Shown here: piece after piece, positions 15,178-15,554 of the stretch
How the letters are laid out: every line of letters begins with the position of its first letter
How positions within the stretch are numbered: the stretch's first letter is position 1
From: Deltaproteobacteria bacterium RIFOXYD12_FULL_50_9
GTDB lineage: Bacteria > Desulfobacterota > Desulfobulbia > Desulfobulbales > CALZHT01
Length of the DNA stretch: 15,554 nucleotides
Assembly (NCBI GenBank): GCA_001799225.1
Contig: MGTA01000244.1
Span: forward strand, 290 to 15,843
Direction of reading: 5' to 3'
Program-made: the position numbers and the translations under genes
The notes under the pieces: model-generated
Told to the model about the DNA's origin: nothing
Seen by the model: the letters and a program-made list of their open reading frames with translations, nothing else
Databases searched by the model: none

Positions 15178-15258
15178 GGTGATTCCCCATATCCGGGAAC
15201 ATTTGTTGATATAAGAGAGGGAGACGCGTCCGCCCCCCTAAGAGTAACCAATTTCTAT

Positions 15259-15554
15259 TTACTGCGGTGCGCCTGTTGCAGCAGGTGGTGTAGTGGTGGT
15301 TCGGCAACTGCCATCTTGAGATCCTTTGCCGTTAGCAGGACGGGTAGTGGAACCGTTGGCGGTCGTCCCGCTGCTTAAAAAGGTGCCGTCACGACGTTGT
15401 GACCCTGCCGGGCGTACCGATGTCATGCCGGCAGTCTTGGTTTGTGACTGAGTATGCATGCCGTTCCGGTTCCCCGCGCCGTTCCCGCCGCGCGCCATTA
15501 CCTCGGTCGCCAATGTCATTGTAGTCATTGCACATATCGCTGCTACGGCCAGTG
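15259..15554 (-). CDS. Low-complexity secreted protein, N-terminus outside window
   Basis: The frame stays open to the right edge: the codons before the Met at 15528 read LAVAAICA, the hydrophobic core of a signal peptide, so the true start is beyond the window. The exported part is Gly/Asn/Thr/Ser-rich with no hydrophobic core (for example RRDGTFLSSGTTANGSTTRP, 45-64 counting from the Met at 15528), has one Cys, and ends with a Pro/Thr/Ala tail (TTTTPPAATGAPQ). It is probably a disordered periplasmic or surface protein. The stop is 81 nt before the OB-fold-like gene, suggesting one transcript for the three exported proteins. Function unknown. Confidence 0.6.
   Translation of the reverse strand, partial: LAVAAICAMTTMTLATEVMARGGNGAGNRNGMHTQSQTKTAGMTSVRPAGSQRRDGTFLSSGTTANGSTTRPANGKGSQDGSCRTTTTPPAATGAPQ

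Overview
The window looks like chromosomal DNA of a Gram-negative bacterium. Several products have signal peptides and one ends like an outer-membrane beta-barrel. The housekeeping genes look proteobacterial, and a short Cys-rich radical-SAM peptide locus suggests a Desulfobacterota/Geobacter-like background. That placement is inference; there is no rRNA or other marker gene.

Left end, + strand (1-1555): the tail of a response-regulator receiver domain, a probable terminator, and NADP-dependent isocitrate dehydrogenase (icd) with a GTG start at 338, preceded by GGAGG.

Centre, - strand (11351 down to 1607): eight genes in one direction, mostly overlapping or 2 nt apart. In transcription order they are: a radical SAM/SPASM enzyme; a PqqD-like peptide-binding protein; a 47-residue Cys-rich peptide gene (9905-10048) that is easily missed; a giant 1155-aa metallo-beta-lactamase-fold protein with a long helical N-terminus and a C-terminal zinc ribbon; a short alpha/alpha-toroid protein with prenyltransferase/squalene-cyclase-type repeats; a full-length glutamine-dependent asparagine synthetase; a GT4 glycosyltransferase; and an adenosine-deaminase-family amidohydrolase. 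I read this as a biosynthetic operon for a ribosomally made, post-translationally modified peptide (RiPP). The peptide has a lasso-like leader motif (YEKPTI, fitting YxxPx[LI]) and a C-terminal array of four cysteines at every third position (C37, C40, C43, C46). Proposed scheme: the PqqD-like protein binds the leader, the radical SAM/SPASM enzyme modifies the Cys region, and the remaining enzymes tailor, cleave or conjugate the product. I do not recognise this exact gene set as a described pathway. It shares parts with PQQ (PqqA/B/D/E), mycofactocin (radical SAM, PqqD-like, glycosyltransferase) and lasso peptides (YxxPxL leader, PqqD-like, AsnB homologue) but matches none of them.

Upstream of the operon is a very AT-rich region (11352-11615). 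Next is a probable toxin-antitoxin pair, a zeta-like P-loop kinase with a 64-aa partner, then a CorA-type Mg2+/Co2+ channel, all on the - strand. The right end (13791-15554) encodes three exported proteins on the - strand: a beta-barrel, an OB-fold-like periplasmic protein with a Gly/Arg/Met-rich tail, and a low-complexity secreted protein that runs off the window. I saw no tRNA, rRNA, CRISPR array, transposase or phage gene.
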